From positions 97,018 through 161,017 of the forward strand of contig CACJJL010000002.1 in assembly GCA_902593735.1 (NCBI GenBank): DNA of 64,000 nucleotides. Reading direction: 5' to 3'. A program made the translations under genes and the position numbers. The DNA comes from an uncultured SAR116 cluster alpha proteobacterium. GTDB lineage: Bacteria; Pseudomonadota; Alphaproteobacteria; Puniceispirillales; Marisalimonadaceae. The notes beneath the pieces are model-generated. The model made no database searches. It saw only the letters and a list, made by a program, of their open reading frames with translations, and was not told where the DNA came from. Shown here piece after piece: positions 37,899 to 48,447 of this stretch (the stretch's first letter is position 1; the number at the start of each line of letters is the position of its first letter).

Positions 37899-38786
37899 AT
37901 GGTGAAATCAACATTTATTTCTTTTGGGCTTCATACTATTTTTATTACATTCGCATACTTTGGCTTACCAGATTCAAAAGTTGAAGAACCTGTTGAACAA
38001 CCAATTGATATTATAGACGATACTCATATTAATTCTATTACATCTTTAAAGTTAGGAAATGAAAAGAAAGAAAAATTAAAAAAAATAAAAAAAGATATCC
38101 ATGAATTACAAAAAAACAAAAAAATTTCTCCACCTCCACCGCCACCCTTACCAACAAAAAAAATAATCGAAAAAAAGAATGCAGTTTTAAAAAAAGCAAA
38201 AGAAATTGAGGAAATCGCTTCTTTAATCAAAAAAAAACCAAATGTTAAGATAGAAAAGAAAAGTAAAAAAAAACCACCAAAAGTAGTAAAAAAACCTGAA
38301 AAAATAAAAAATAAACAAAAAGAATTTCTAGCTAAGGGTATACTTAAAACGTTAACAGAGCCAAAAGTTTTTCAAAGAAAAGAAAATAAAGATAGGAAAG
38401 ATACTAATCAGAAGGTATTGAACAAAATTAAAACAATAGTAGGTAATTCTAACAGACAAGTACAACAAACTGAAATAAGATTAAGTCAAACAGATATTAA
38501 TAGAATACAGATGCATGTAACAAAATATTTTAATCTTTCGTATGCAGCCAGTGAAGTTAAAATGATAATACCTCTGAAAATTAGCGCAAATCTAGATGGA
38601 ACTATTAAAACTGCAAGAATTATTGATAAATCTTTATATAAAAAAGATAAATTTTACCGAGCCGCTGCAGATGCAGCACGAAGAGCTGTTTTAGATAGTT
38701 CACCATTACCACTTCCAAAGGGCAAAGAAAAAAAATTTCAAAATTTTATTTTCGACTTTAATACTTCTTTCATTAATGATTATTAA
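37899..38786 (+). CDS. tolA: Cell envelope integrity protein TolA
   Basis: Spans from the inner membrane to the outer envelope and couples TolQR to TolB/Pal. It is 295 aa with one N-terminal helix (about 5-20), a proline run near residue 80 (SPPPPPPLPTKK) and a long lysine-rich helical arm. The C-terminal domain has IPLKISANLDGTIKTARIIDKS and AADAARRAVLDSSPLPLP. Sequence is poorly conserved in this family, so position between tolR and tolB is part of the evidence. Confidence 0.9.
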   Translation: MVKSTFISFGLHTIFITFAYFGLPDSKVEEPVEQPIDIIDDTHINSITSLKLGNEKKEKLKKIKKDIHELQKNKKISPPPPPPLPTKKIIEKKNAVLKKAKEIEEIASLIKKKPNVKIEKKSKKKPPKVVKKPEKIKNKQKEFLAKGILKTLTEPKVFQRKENKDRKDTNQKVLNKIKTIVGNSNRQVQQTEIRLSQTDINRIQMHVTKYFNLSYAASEVKMIIPLKISANLDGTIKTARIIDKSLYKKDKFYRAAADAARRAVLDSSPLPLPKGKEKKFQNFIFDFNTSFINDY

Positions 38787-38867
38787 TTGAATTTTTTTTT
38801 ACTTTTGCCATAATCCTGCCTCATAAGGTGTTTAAAAAATGACAATTATTTAATATAGAGGCTTGTT

Positions 38868-40208
38868 TTGTATAAAATTTTTGATTTCTTTTTTTTAAAG
38901 ATTACAGTTATATTATTTTCATTTTTATGTGTGCAAGCATATTCAGAAGATTTGAGAATAAAAATTAATTCTGGTCAAGTCGAACCTCTTCCAATTGCAA
39001 TTGCTAATTTTACTGGCAAAACTGAAAATGTAAATAATATTGGACTACAAATTTCAACAGTAATTTCAAATAATCTAGTTGGCTCAGGCCAATTTAAAGC
39101 TATGGAAAGTGCTGCCTTTATAGCTCCACCTACTAGTCCATCAATAAGACCCAATTTTACAGATTGGTCTCCTCTTGGGATCAAAGCATTAATTACTGGC
39201 TCAGTTAAAAGCATAAATGATGATCAAATCGAAATTGAGTTCAGATTATGGGATGTAATTGCTGAAACTGACCTAATAGGGTTAAGGTTAACAGTTTCTT
39301 CTAAGGCGTGGCGTAGGGTTGCGCATATAATCTCAGATGAAATTTTTGAGAGATTGTCTGGTGATAGCGGTTATTTTGACACCAGAATAGTCTATGTAGC
39401 TGAATCTGGTCCTCAAAATAAGAGATTAAAAAGACTTGCAATAATGGATCAAGATGGTGAAAATCATCAATTCCTTACTGATGGAAGTTTTCTGGTTTTA
39501 ACGCCAAGATTTTCCCCATCTTCACAAGAAATTACCTATTTAGCTTATTTTAAAAATGAGCCAAGAGTCTACATTTTTAATTTGGAAACAGGACAACAAG
39601 AATTACTTGGAGCATTTCCTGGCATGACATTTGCGCCACGTTTTTCCCCATCTGGCGAGAAAATTATAATGAGCTTGGCAGAAAAAGGTGTAACTGATAT
39701 TTATACTATGGATTTAAATAATCAAGAGGTAAACAGGCTTACAGACAGCCCATCAATAGATACTTCTCCAAGTTTTTCACCTAACGGTAAAAAGATTATT
39801 TTTAATTCTGATCGTGGGGGCTCACAGCAACTGTATATAATGGACTCTAACGGTAAAAATGTAAAAAGAATTTCTTTTGGCAAAGGAAGATATGCTACAC
39901 CAGTTTGGGCTCCTAAAGGAGAATTAATTGCATTTACTAAAATGCTAAAGAATAAATTCTACATTGGTGTAATGTCACCTGATGGATCTGGAGAAAGATT
40001 ATTAGCCGAAGGATATTTAGTTGAAGGACCCACATGGGCACCTAATGGAAGGGTTCTTATGTACTTTAAACAAGAAGCTCCAAATGATGATGGTAAAAGT
40101 ACTACTGTTAATTTATACAAGATAGATGTAACTGGATTCAGAGAGACAAGAATTATTACACCAAGTGATGGTTCAGATCCAGCTTGGTCACCATTATTAC
40201 TGGATTGA
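38868..40208 (+). CDS. tolB: Tol-Pal system beta-propeller protein TolB
   Basis: Periplasmic protein linking TolA and Pal, 446 aa. A signal peptide (about 1-27, ending VQAYSE) is followed by the TolB N-terminal domain ([22 protein letters not shown]) and a beta-propeller with repeats such as [60 protein letters not shown] and [13 protein letters not shown]. The start is TTG at 38868, six bases or so after AGAGG, with no ATG available that keeps the signal sequence. An 81-base gap separates it from tolA. Confidence 0.95.
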   Translation: MYKIFDFFFLKITVILFSFLCVQAYSEDLRIKINSGQVEPLPIAIANFTGKTENVNNIGLQISTVISNNLVGSGQFKAMESAAFIAPPTSPSIRPNFTDWSPLGIKALITGSVKSINDDQIEIEFRLWDVIAETDLIGLRLTVSSKAWRRVAHIISDEIFERLSGDSGYFDTRIVYVAESGPQNKRLKRLAIMDQDGENHQFLTDGSFLVLTPRFSPSSQEITYLAYFKNEPRVYIFNLETGQQELLGAFPGMTFAPRFSPSGEKIIMSLAEKGVTDIYTMDLNNQEVNRLTDSPSIDTSPSFSPNGKKIIFNSDRGGSQQLYIMDSNGKNVKRISFGKGRYATPVWAPKGELIAFTKMLKNKFYIGVMSPDGSGERLLAEGYLVEGPTWAPNGRVLMYFKQEAPNDDGKSTTVNLYKIDVTGFRETRIITPSDGSDPAWSPLLLD

Positions 40209-40316
40209 ATAAGATATACATTAAAAAAAGTTGAAACTTTAGATTAATTGGGGTAGTGTCTAAAAAATTTTAGTTCTTATTTAATTATTATAAGTTTGCT
40301 ATATAAGGAGTTTGAA

Positions 40317-40838
40317 ATGAATTACAAAATTATAGCCATCATTGGGGCTGTATCATTACTATCAGCATGTGAGACTGCTTCACAAAAAGTTGTTACTAGT
40401 AGTACTGGCACATCCACAAAATCAGGTAGTGCTTCAGTTTCAAGCTCTGTTGATAAAAAGAAAAGTTTATTTGCTCAAGCCAAACAAACAGCTGCTGATA
40501 AATTAATTGCTGTAGGCGATAGAGTTTTATTTGGTTATGATTCCGCCAAGTTGGATACTAGCGCTAAAATTCTTCTTGATGCACAATCAAGATTTTTAAG
40601 AGCTAATACTGACCTAAATTTTGTTATAGAAGGTCATTGTGATGAACGTGGTACAAGAGAATATAACTTAGCTTTAGGTGAACAAAGAGCAACTGCAGTG
40701 AGAGATTATTTAGTTATTCAAGGAATTGATCCTGACAGAATTAAAGTTATCTCTTATGGAAAAGAAAAACCAGCTGTAGTTGGGTCTAATAGTATGGCTT
40801 GGTCTAAAAACAGACGTGCTGTAACTATTATCGACTAA
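40317..40838 (+). CDS. pal: Peptidoglycan-associated lipoprotein Pal
   Basis: Outer-membrane lipoprotein that binds peptidoglycan and TolB. It is 173 aa from the ATG at 40317, which has AAGGAG at 40305-40310. A lipobox LSAC puts the lipidated Cys at residue 18. A Ser/Thr-rich linker leads to the OmpA domain with VLFGYDSAKLD, FVIEGHCDERGTREYNLALGEQRA and ISYGKEKP, ending WSKNRRAV. It is the final core component of the Tol-Pal set. Confidence 0.96.
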   Translation: MNYKIIAIIGAVSLLSACETASQKVVTSSTGTSTKSGSASVSSSVDKKKSLFAQAKQTAADKLIAVGDRVLFGYDSAKLDTSAKILLDAQSRFLRANTDLNFVIEGHCDERGTREYNLALGEQRATAVRDYLVIQGIDPDRIKVISYGKEKPAVVGSNSMAWSKNRRAVTIID

Positions 40839-40892
40839 TCCTAATCTTTGTAGTAATGAATATTTATTTTTTAAATATTTGTAGGTATATTA

Positions 40893-41840
40893 ATGCTTAA
40901 AACATTGAAAATAATATTTTCTCTTGTATTTTTTTTATTTTCGAATATCGCAATAGCACAATCCATAGATGGTCTTAAAGAAATTGTAAAAATACAACAA
41001 GACAGAATTTCTACTGTAGAGGATAACCTAAAAAAACTAATTGGTTCTATTGAAGAACAATCAAACATAAATAAATCAAGTTCAAACCTCAAATTAATTG
41101 AAAATCAAATAAATAAAATTAACCAAAAATTAATTTTGTTAGAAAGTAACATCAAAAATATTACAAATTTATCTTATGACTTAGACTTTGCACTTAAAAG
41201 AATTGAAAGGCACCTAGAGCTTTCGTCCATTCAACAAGACAATAATAATAAAAATGAAAAAAGTAATTCTAAAAATAAAGAATCTAAAAGTTTAAACAAA
41301 TTAGAATTGAAAAAGAAGAGTCTAGATACAAAAACAGAAGGTGTACTAGGTTTCATAAAAGAAACGAATGATAAAACAAATGAAAAAAAACAGGTCGTAA
41401 TAAATAACAATCAGAACAATACGTCAGATAGAACCATTTTAAAAAAAGGAAGTGACGAAGAAAACTACAATTATGCTCTCGATTTAGCAAGTCAACTAGA
41501 CTTTGAAAATGCTGAAAAAGCCTTCAAAGAGTTTTTGTTGATTCATAAGGAGAGCAAAAAAATTGCTGATGCGCAATATTGGTTGGGCAGGGTATATTTT
41601 GCTCAAAAGAAATTTGAAGAAGCAGCAATTGCTTTGGCAGAATTTAATAGTGTGTTCCCAAATGACCCAAGATTTCAGGAAACAACTTTGTTAATTGCTG
41701 AATCTGCTGTGAATTTTGCTCCAAATGATCAGTTATGTGACATTCTTAGACAATCTCTGGAATTTATGATAAATCCGTCTGACAAATTTGTAAAAAGGAT
41801 AAACACACTTAAAAGTGAAAATCAGTGTAAGGCTGGATGA
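40893..41840 (+). CDS. cpoB: Cell division coordinator CpoB (YbgF)
   Basis: Periplasmic TPR protein coordinating Tol activity with peptidoglycan synthesis. It is 315 aa. A signal peptide (about 1-23, FSNIAIAQS) is followed by a coiled coil of about 90 residues, a Lys/Asn-rich linker and a C-terminal YbgF domain: YNYALDLASQLDFENAEKAFKEFLL, DAQYWLGRVYFAQKKFEEAAIALAEF and VFPNDPRF. It overlaps tilS by 4 bases. Confidence 0.92.
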   Translation: MLKTLKIIFSLVFFLFSNIAIAQSIDGLKEIVKIQQDRISTVEDNLKKLIGSIEEQSNINKSSSNLKLIENQINKINQKLILLESNIKNITNLSYDLDFALKRIERHLELSSIQQDNNNKNEKSNSKNKESKSLNKLELKKKSLDTKTEGVLGFIKETNDKTNEKKQVVINNNQNNTSDRTILKKGSDEENYNYALDLASQLDFENAEKAFKEFLLIHKESKKIADAQYWLGRVYFAQKKFEEAAIALAEFNSVFPNDPRFQETTLLIAESAVNFAPNDQLCDILRQSLEFMINPSDKFVKRINTLKSENQCKAG

Positions 41841-43132
41841 TCTCTAAATTCAATAATCAATTTATAAATATGCTGAAAAGCGTTAAAAATAATAATAATT
41901 ATATCCTTGGTTTATCTGGTGGGATAGACTCTATGGCATTATTGCACTTACTCAAAAATTTTGAAGAAAATAAAAAAAATCCTGAAATAAACATTAAATC
42001 AGTTATTGTTGATCACAATTTAAGAGATTGCTCAGGCCATGAGGCTATTTCGGTAAAAAATGTATCTCAGAGTTTGGGTTTTCATTCTGAAATAAAAAAA
42101 ATAATTGGGAAAAAACCTAGTGGAAATATTCAAAAATGGGCGAGGATCAAAAGAAGGGACATTTTATACCAATTATGTATAAAATATTCAGCTAATTTAA
42201 TTCTTGCACATCAATCAGATGATCAGGCAGAAACCTTGTTTATGCGTATGATAAAAAAAACAGCCCTTGATGGAATTTCAGGTATGAGTAAAGTTAAAGC
42301 GTGGAATGGCATTTTCATTTTGAGACCTCTCCTTGTTTTTAACAAAAAAGAAATAAAAAATTATATAAAAAATAACAAAGTCAAATATTTTCAAGATATT
42401 TCAAATACTAATCTTAAATTTGAAAGAGTAAAAACTAGATTTTATCTAGATAGTATAAAAAAAAATTTTTGGCCAAGCATTTATTGTGATCTTAATAATC
42501 TAAGTAAAATAAATATTAATTTAATAAAAAAAATAGACAATATTTTTAATAATTGGGCCCAAAAAAATATTTTAGTTTATAAAGGTGGTGCAATTAGGGT
42601 AAATTTTGAGAGTTTGAAAATTATTTTTGATAAATCTTATCTTTTTTCTATTAGAATAATAGGTAAAATTATTCAAACAGTTGGAGGTAGTGATTATCCC
42701 CCCAAAAGATATAAAACATATGAATTAATCTCTTCATTCTTTAATGTACCTTTTAACAATAAAAGTCTTGGGAATGTAAACGTTTTTCTTCAAAAAGAAT
42801 TTTTATATTTTATAAGAGAGAATAGAAATTTAAATTTTGATGTTAAAATTTTTACTAATAGGCGTACCATTTTTGATGGAAGGTTTTTAGTTTTAAGCTC
42901 GAAGCCAGGGAAATTGATTCAGTGTTTTGATAAAGATTTCAACCAAATTAAGGATAAAAATCCTTTCTATGATTATAATTTAATGATAAATAAAACAATT
43001 CCTCATTTAAAAACACTTGAAGGTAAGACTATTAGACCCCATTTAAAAGTTATTAATCAGAATTCAGTAATAAATGACAATTTAGAAAATAATTGTTTCA
43101 ATCTTTATCTTGTAAATAGAATTTTGGTATAA
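41837..43132 (+). CDS. tilS: tRNA(Ile)-lysidine synthetase
   Basis: Converts C34 of tRNA-Ile2 (CAU) to lysidine so that it reads AUA. It is 431 aa. The PP-loop SGGIDS lies at 27-32, followed by VDHNLRDCSGHEA and LAHQSDDQAETLFMRM. The C-terminal domains are diverged, which is usual. It is essential wherever AUA is decoded this way. Its substrate is probably the tRNA at 13203 in this same window. It starts within the cpoB stop and precedes ftsH, as in many alphaproteobacteria. Confidence 0.94.
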   Translation: MISKFNNQFINMLKSVKNNNNYILGLSGGIDSMALLHLLKNFEENKKNPEINIKSVIVDHNLRDCSGHEAISVKNVSQSLGFHSEIKKIIGKKPSGNIQKWARIKRRDILYQLCIKYSANLILAHQSDDQAETLFMRMIKKTALDGISGMSKVKAWNGIFILRPLLVFNKKEIKNYIKNNKVKYFQDISNTNLKFERVKTRFYLDSIKKNFWPSIYCDLNNLSKININLIKKIDNIFNNWAQKNILVYKGGAIRVNFESLKIIFDKSYLFSIRIIGKIIQTVGGSDYPPKRYKTYELISSFFNVPFNNKSLGNVNVFLQKEFLYFIRENRNLNFDVKIFTNRRTIFDGRFLVLSSKPGKLIQCFDKDFNQIKDKNPFYDYNLMINKTIPHLKTLEGKTIRPHLKVINQNSVINDNLENNCFNLYLVNRILV

Positions 43133-43159
43133 ACGTTTTTTAGTTTAAGAAGGAAAATA

Positions 43160-45088
43160 ATGAATAATTTTGGAAAAAACATAGCAGTTTGGGTTATTAT
43201 TTCTCTAGTATTAGTTGCAATATTTAATGTATTTCAGGGTGGATCATCCAAAAACTCTGGTAATGTAATAGCCTATTCCGATTTTTTAGCAAGAGTAAAT
43301 GCAGGTGAAGTTAGAGAGGTAAGCATTCAAGGTGATAAAATTTTTGGTGCATCTAGTAGCGGTGTTCCATTTTATTCATTCATTCCAAAGGAAGAAGAAT
43401 TAGCGAATAAGTTATCAGAAAAAGGAATAAAAGTTACATCGGAGCCTGACGAAAGTAGCATGCCTGGCATTTTATCAGTACTAATATCATGGTTTCCAAT
43501 GTTACTCTTTATAGGTGTCTGGATTTTTTTTATGAAACAAATGCAGGGTGGTGCCAAAGGTGCTATGGGATTTGGAAAATCCAAAGCAAAATTACTAACA
43601 GAACATAGAGATAAAGTTACATTCAAAGACGTTGCTGGTATAGATGAGGCTAAAGCAGAACTAGAGGAAGTTGTAGAATTTTTAAAAGATCCTAGTAGGT
43701 TCCAAAAACTTGGTGGTAAAATTCCTAAAGGAGTTTTACTTGTAGGTCCGCCAGGAACCGGAAAAACACTACTAGCCAAAGCGGTTGCAGGTGAAGCTGG
43801 TGTGCCATTCTTTACAATTTCTGGTTCAGATTTTGTCGAGATGTTTGTTGGTGTTGGTGCTTCAAGGGTTAGGGATATGTTCGAACAAGGAAAAAAAAAT
43901 TCACCTTGTATAATATTTATTGACGAAATTGATGCTATGGGTAGACATAGAGGAGCAGGCCTTGGAGGTGGTAATGATGAAAGAGAACAAACATTAAACC
44001 AACTTCTGGTCGAAATGGATGGTTTTGAAACTAATGAGGGTGTAATTCTTGTTGCTGCTACAAATAGACCAGACGTGCTTGATCCTGCTTTATTAAGGCC
44101 TGGAAGATTTGATCGCCAAGTTGTTGTACCAAACCCAGATATGATAGGAAGAGAAAAAATTCTAAAGGTACATATGAAAAAAGTACCATTATCTTCTGAT
44201 GTTATTCCCAAGACTATAGCTCGTGGTACACCTGGTTTTTCTGGAGCTGATCTTGCAAATTTAGTTAATGAGGCCGCATTATTATCTGCTAGAAAAGGTA
44301 GAAATAATGTTAGTATGGTTGAGTTCGAAGAGGCTAAAGATAAGGTTATGATGGGCTCTGAAAGAAGATCAATGGTGATGACCGAAGAAGAAAGAAAACT
44401 CACAGCATATCATGAAGCTGGCCATGCAGTTGTAGCTGCTTACTCACCAGCGAGTGACCCAATACATAAAGCAACCATTATACCAAGAGGAAGGGCTCTC
44501 GGTATGGTTATGAGGTTACCTGAAGGCGATAGAGTTTCAATGGCCAAAGACAAACTTTACGCAGATTTAAGAGTAGCTTGTGGTGGAAGGATAGCTGAAG
44601 AAATGATTTTTGGTAAAGATAAAGTAACCACTGGTGCAAGCTCAGATATTAGGATGGTAACTGATATAGCGAGAAGGATGGTAACTGAGTGGGGTTTATC
44701 AGATAAACTTGGTTTCTTAGCATATGAAGCCAATGAACAAGAAGTTTTTCTTGGTAGGTCTGTTTCTCAGCAAAAAAACGTTTCAGACAACACTGCTTCA
44801 ATTGTTGATGAGGAAATTAGAAGTATTGCAGACAGTGTTTATTTGGATGCGCAGAAAATGCTAAAAAAATACTCTAAACAACTTAAAAGAGTAGCTGAAG
44901 CTTTACTTGAATATGAAACATTAGATGGAAATCAAATTAAGGATTTGTGTAAAGGCCTAAATATTTCGATAAAAAAATCAGATGATAAGGATGAAGCTCC
45001 AAGGCCAAAAAAACCAAAAAGAAGAGCTGGTATACCCTCTACCACTGCTAAACAAACAATTGTTACTAGTGAAATAGATAATTCATAA
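43160..45088 (+). CDS. ftsH: ATP-dependent zinc metalloprotease FtsH
   Basis: Membrane-anchored AAA+ protease, 642 aa. Two membrane helices at about 8-26 and 104-126 flank a periplasmic domain. Walker A GPPGTGKT is at 196-203, Walker [21 protein letters not shown] region [22 protein letters not shown], and the zinc-binding HEAGH at 418-422. It degrades unassembled membrane proteins and regulators such as the heat-shock sigma factor in E. coli; rpoH is also in this window. AAGGA precedes the ATG. Confidence 0.98.
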   Translation: MNNFGKNIAVWVIISLVLVAIFNVFQGGSSKNSGNVIAYSDFLARVNAGEVREVSIQGDKIFGASSSGVPFYSFIPKEEELANKLSEKGIKVTSEPDESSMPGILSVLISWFPMLLFIGVWIFFMKQMQGGAKGAMGFGKSKAKLLTEHRDKVTFKDVAGIDEAKAELEEVVEFLKDPSRFQKLGGKIPKGVLLVGPPGTGKTLLAKAVAGEAGVPFFTISGSDFVEMFVGVGASRVRDMFEQGKKNSPCIIFIDEIDAMGRHRGAGLGGGNDEREQTLNQLLVEMDGFETNEGVILVAATNRPDVLDPALLRPGRFDRQVVVPNPDMIGREKILKVHMKKVPLSSDVIPKTIARGTPGFSGADLANLVNEAALLSARKGRNNVSMVEFEEAKDKVMMGSERRSMVMTEEERKLTAYHEAGHAVVAAYSPASDPIHKATIIPRGRALGMVMRLPEGDRVSMAKDKLYADLRVACGGRIAEEMIFGKDKVTTGASSDIRMVTDIARRMVTEWGLSDKLGFLAYEANEQEVFLGRSVSQQKNVSDNTASIVDEEIRSIADSVYLDAQKMLKKYSKQLKRVAEALLEYETLDGNQIKDLCKGLNISIKKSDDKDEAPRPKKPKRRAGIPSTTAKQTIVTSEIDNS

Positions 45089-45114
45089 AATTCAGTGATT
45101 TCTTAGGTTAATGT

Positions 45115-46251
45115 ATGGTCTTTGTAAACAAAACAAGGTATTTACTAGCCCCACCATATTGCAAATCTGTTGAAACATATCTAAGTCCAGTATTAGGATC
45201 ATCTTCTGAAGTAATTGGTGGTTCAAGATTAGCTGGTGGATGGAGGCATTTTTACAATTTAAGAGTTATTCAAAAAAAAAATGATACTTACAATGAAGTT
45301 CAAATGCCTATTCACGAGTTACTAAAGGTTGCCAAGTCTCAGAGCAAAACTTGTTTAAATATAGCTGAATTTCAGATAGAAAAATTAGTTAACAAAAGAT
45401 TTTCTTTTGCAAAACTAGATATGTCAAAACCACATATAATGGGAGTAATTAACTTAACACCAGATAGTTTTTACAAGAACAGCCAAATCACCAATATCAA
45501 CACATTGTTCAAAAAGTTTAATATAATGATTAACAATGGTGCATCTATTATTGATATTGGAGGAGAGTCAAGTAGACCAGGGGCCCAAAAGATTTCTGTT
45601 GCGGACGAAAAAAATAGAGTAATTGGAGCAATACAACAGCTTAAAAATTGTAAAACAAATACTTTAATTTCTTTAGATTCAAGAAATTTGTCAACAATGA
45701 AAAAAAGTCACAAGATTGGCGTAGATATTTTTAATGATATTACAGCATTTAAGGAGAGAAATAAGATTGAATTTGTCTCAAAAATAGGCTCACCTATAAT
45801 AATTATGCATATGCAAAAAGAACCCAGAAATATGCAAATAAATCCTAATTATAATTTTGCTCCTATTGATATATATAAATTTTTTTCAAAAAAAATTACT
45901 GATTTGGTTAAGGCGGGTGTAAAAACATCAAATATTGTTATTGACCCAGGAATTGGTTTTGGAAAAACATTGTCTGACAATTTAAAAATTTTAAAATATT
46001 TACCACTTTTCCATGGCCTAGGAGTTCCAATTTTAATTGGAGTAAGTAGAAAATCAATTATTGGCGAACTTACAATTGATGATTATAAATTACGTGGAAA
46101 AAATAAAAAAATAATAAAACCAAGTAAAAGGTTGAGTGGCTCTCTAGCTTTTGGTATTCATGCTTACATGAGTGGCGTTCAAATACTAAGAAGCCATGAC
46201 GTATTTGAAACAAATCAAGCTTTAATATGTCAAAAAGCGCTTAATTTATAG
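45115..46251 (+). CDS. folP: Dihydropteroate synthase with N-terminal extension
   Basis: Joins p-aminobenzoate to the pterin in folate synthesis. The catalytic domain begins at about residue 104 with KPHIMGVINLTPDSF and has GASIIDIGGESSRPGAQ, SLDSRNL, FNDITAF, IIIMHMQKEPRNMQ, VIDPGIGFGKTLSDNLKIL and LIGVSRKSIIG, then SGSLAFGIHAYMSG. The first 100 residues or so form an extension not found in E. coli FolP, though alphaproteobacterial relatives often have one. The usual DTSK motif reads DSRN. It lies 27 bases after ftsH. Confidence 0.93.
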   Translation: MVFVNKTRYLLAPPYCKSVETYLSPVLGSSSEVIGGSRLAGGWRHFYNLRVIQKKNDTYNEVQMPIHELLKVAKSQSKTCLNIAEFQIEKLVNKRFSFAKLDMSKPHIMGVINLTPDSFYKNSQITNINTLFKKFNIMINNGASIIDIGGESSRPGAQKISVADEKNRVIGAIQQLKNCKTNTLISLDSRNLSTMKKSHKIGVDIFNDITAFKERNKIEFVSKIGSPIIIMHMQKEPRNMQINPNYNFAPIDIYKFFSKKITDLVKAGVKTSNIVIDPGIGFGKTLSDNLKILKYLPLFHGLGVPILIGVSRKSIIGELTIDDYKLRGKNKKIIKPSKRLSGSLAFGIHAYMSGVQILRSHDVFETNQALICQKALNL

Positions 46252-46258
46252 GTTAGAA

Positions 46259-47638
46259 ATGATCCAAACAACTTTTAGTAGTAAACAAAGATTATTTGGT
46301 ACCGATGGTATTAGAGGTACAGTAAATAAAGATAAAGTTACTGCTTTAATGGCTGTAAATTTAGCCATGGCAGCTGGTGAATATTTTTATGGAAGAGCAG
46401 GAACAAAAAGGTCTCGAGTATTAATAGGAAAAGATACCAGGTTATCTGGGTATATGTTAGAACCTGCTCTTGTAGCAGGTTTTACCTCTGTGGGTCTTGA
46501 TTCTATCACTACTGGACCACTACCAACTCCGGCAATTGCTCACTTAACTCGAGTTCTTAGGTGTGATTTAGGTGTAATGATTTCAGCCTCACATAATCCA
46601 TACCAAGATAATGGGTTAAAACTTTTTGGTTCTGACGGATTTAAATTGAACGACGAAGTTGAAAATGAAATTCAATCAAGAATGATTAATGGTCCCACCC
46701 TTGCAAAATCAGAAAATTTAGGCAGAGCCAGAAGAATGGAGGATGCCATTGGTAGATACTCTGAGTTTGTTAAGCAAATATTACCAAAACGTGAAGATCT
46801 TACTTCAATGAAGGTGGTATTAGATTGCTCTAATGGAGCATCATATAAAGTTGGTCCTGAAGTTCTGTTTGAACTAGGAGCTGATTCTGTAATTATTGGT
46901 GCTGAACCTAATGGTAAGAACATAAACTTTGAATGTGGTGCTATGTATCCTGAAAATATGGCTAAAATCACAAAATTTGAGGAAGCAGATTTAGGTATTG
47001 CTCTCGATGGAGATGCAGATAGGGTAATTTTTTCAGATGAAAATGGTGAAATAATAAATGGTGATCAAATTATTGCGGTATTAGCTAGAGAAATGCAGAA
47101 GAATGATGAGTTAATTGACAATCAAGTTGTTGGGACCTTGATGTCTAATTTAGGATTAGAAAATTATTTAAATTCTTTAAACATACATCTTTACAGAACA
47201 AATGTTGGTGATCGATATATTTTGGATAAGATGATTAAATCTAATTCTAAACTTGGGGGAGAGCCATCTGGTCATATTCTACTTACTGATTACGCTAAAA
47301 CAGGTGATGGGCTATTAACTGCAATCAAAATTTTATCTCTTCTTAAAAAGTCAGGTTTAAAGGCCTCTGAATTTCTAAGACCATTTAAACCAATACCTCA
47401 ATCCTTAACGAATTTAAAGAATATTAATAAAAATATATTGTCGGATAAAACTATAATAGCATTAGTCAAGCAACAGCAGAAATTGCTAGGAAAGAAGGGT
47501 AGAATTTTGTTACGACCTTCTGGAACAGAAGATTTAATTAGAATTATGGTTGAATGTACTGATTTTAACATTATAAATTCTACAACCGAAATTATTTCCA
47601 AAGCTATAATTAAAGAAAATGACAATAAAAAGAGTTAG
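46259..47638 (+). CDS. glmM: Phosphoglucosamine mutase
   Basis: Interconverts glucosamine-6-P and glucosamine-1-P on the way to UDP-GlcNAc. It is 459 aa. LFGTDGIRGTVN is the N-terminus, the active-site phosphoserine is Ser111 in ISASHNPYQDNG, the metal loop is DGDADRV, the sugar loop is GGEPSGHIL and the phosphate-binding loop is RPSGTEDLIRIMVE. An AGG site precedes the ATG. It follows folP by 7 bases and overlaps thiD by 20. Confidence 0.97.
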   Translation: MIQTTFSSKQRLFGTDGIRGTVNKDKVTALMAVNLAMAAGEYFYGRAGTKRSRVLIGKDTRLSGYMLEPALVAGFTSVGLDSITTGPLPTPAIAHLTRVLRCDLGVMISASHNPYQDNGLKLFGSDGFKLNDEVENEIQSRMINGPTLAKSENLGRARRMEDAIGRYSEFVKQILPKREDLTSMKVVLDCSNGASYKVGPEVLFELGADSVIIGAEPNGKNINFECGAMYPENMAKITKFEEADLGIALDGDADRVIFSDENGEIINGDQIIAVLAREMQKNDELIDNQVVGTLMSNLGLENYLNSLNIHLYRTNVGDRYILDKMIKSNSKLGGEPSGHILLTDYAKTGDGLLTAIKILSLLKKSGLKASEFLRPFKPIPQSLTNLKNINKNILSDKTIIALVKQQQKLLGKKGRILLRPSGTEDLIRIMVECTDFNIINSTTEIISKAIIKENDNKKS

Positions 47639-48446
47639 TAATTTATCTAAAACAGTTCTAGTTATTGCTGGTTCTGATCCTAGTGGTGGAGCCGGCATCC
47701 AAGCTGATTTGAAAACACTCACGTCCCTTGGTGTATATGGGATGACAGCCATAACGGCACTTACAGAACAAAACACTAGGGGAGTTTCAGGAATATTTGA
47801 GGTTCCTTTAGATTTTGTAGTAAAACAAATTAATTGTTGCTTATCTGATATTGAAGCTAATGCAATTAAAATTGGAATGTTGCATAATTCAGAGTTGATT
47901 GATGGAGTATATAAAGCTCTCAAACACAATCAAGTAATAAGTAACAAAAAAATAAAATTAGTTCTTGATCCAGTTATGGTTGCTAAAGGTGGACACAGAT
48001 TACTTAAAGAAAACGCAGTAAATTCATTAAAAAATTTTATAAAAAACACAAATCCTGTTTTAACACCAAATATTCCTGAGGCAGAAATATTAACAGGAAT
48101 GAAAATTAATAATTTAACCGACATGAAAATTGCTGGAAAAAAAATAATTAATCTTGGTGCTAGTTTTGTTGTTTTAAAGGGAGGACATATGAATACATCA
48201 ATAATGTCAGATCTATTAATTGGAGAACAAGTTCTAGATCAAATAGAAACAAAAAAAATAGAAACGCATAACACTCATGGTACTGGTTGTACAATGGCTT
48301 CAGCTTTAGCAGCTGGATTAGCTAAATCATTTGAAATAAAAAAAGCTTTCCAAAACGCACATTATTACGTAAATCAAGCCATAATAACATCACCAGGATT
48401 TGGAAAAGGCCATGGACCAATAAATCATACTTTTAATATTAATTAA
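47619..48446 (+). CDS. thiD: Hydroxymethylpyrimidine/phosphomethylpyrimidine kinase
   Basis: Phosphorylates HMP and HMP-P for thiamine synthesis or salvage. It is 275 aa of ribokinase fold. Seen: VLVIAGSDPSGGAGIQADLKT, YGMTAITALTEQNT, IKIGMLHNSELI, VLDPVMVAKGGHRLL, LTPNIPEAEILTG and the anion hole THGTGCTMASALAAGLAKS. The start lies inside glmM (20-base overlap). No other thiamine genes are nearby. It is separated by one base from the convergent GST gene. Confidence 0.93.
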   Translation: MTIKRVSNLSKTVLVIAGSDPSGGAGIQADLKTLTSLGVYGMTAITALTEQNTRGVSGIFEVPLDFVVKQINCCLSDIEANAIKIGMLHNSELIDGVYKALKHNQVISNKKIKLVLDPVMVAKGGHRLLKENAVNSLKNFIKNTNPVLTPNIPEAEILTGMKINNLTDMKIAGKKIINLGASFVVLKGGHMNTSIMSDLLIGEQVLDQIETKKIETHNTHGTGCTMASALAAGLAKSFEIKKAFQNAHYYVNQAIITSPGFGKGHGPINHTFNIN

Positions 48447-48447
48447 A

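Noticed and set aside
43372..44403. A 343-codon open frame opposite ftsH
   Set aside because: It lies wholly inside the conserved ftsH AAA domain on the other strand, has low-complexity Ser/Thr/Asn-rich content typical of antisense translation and resembles no family.
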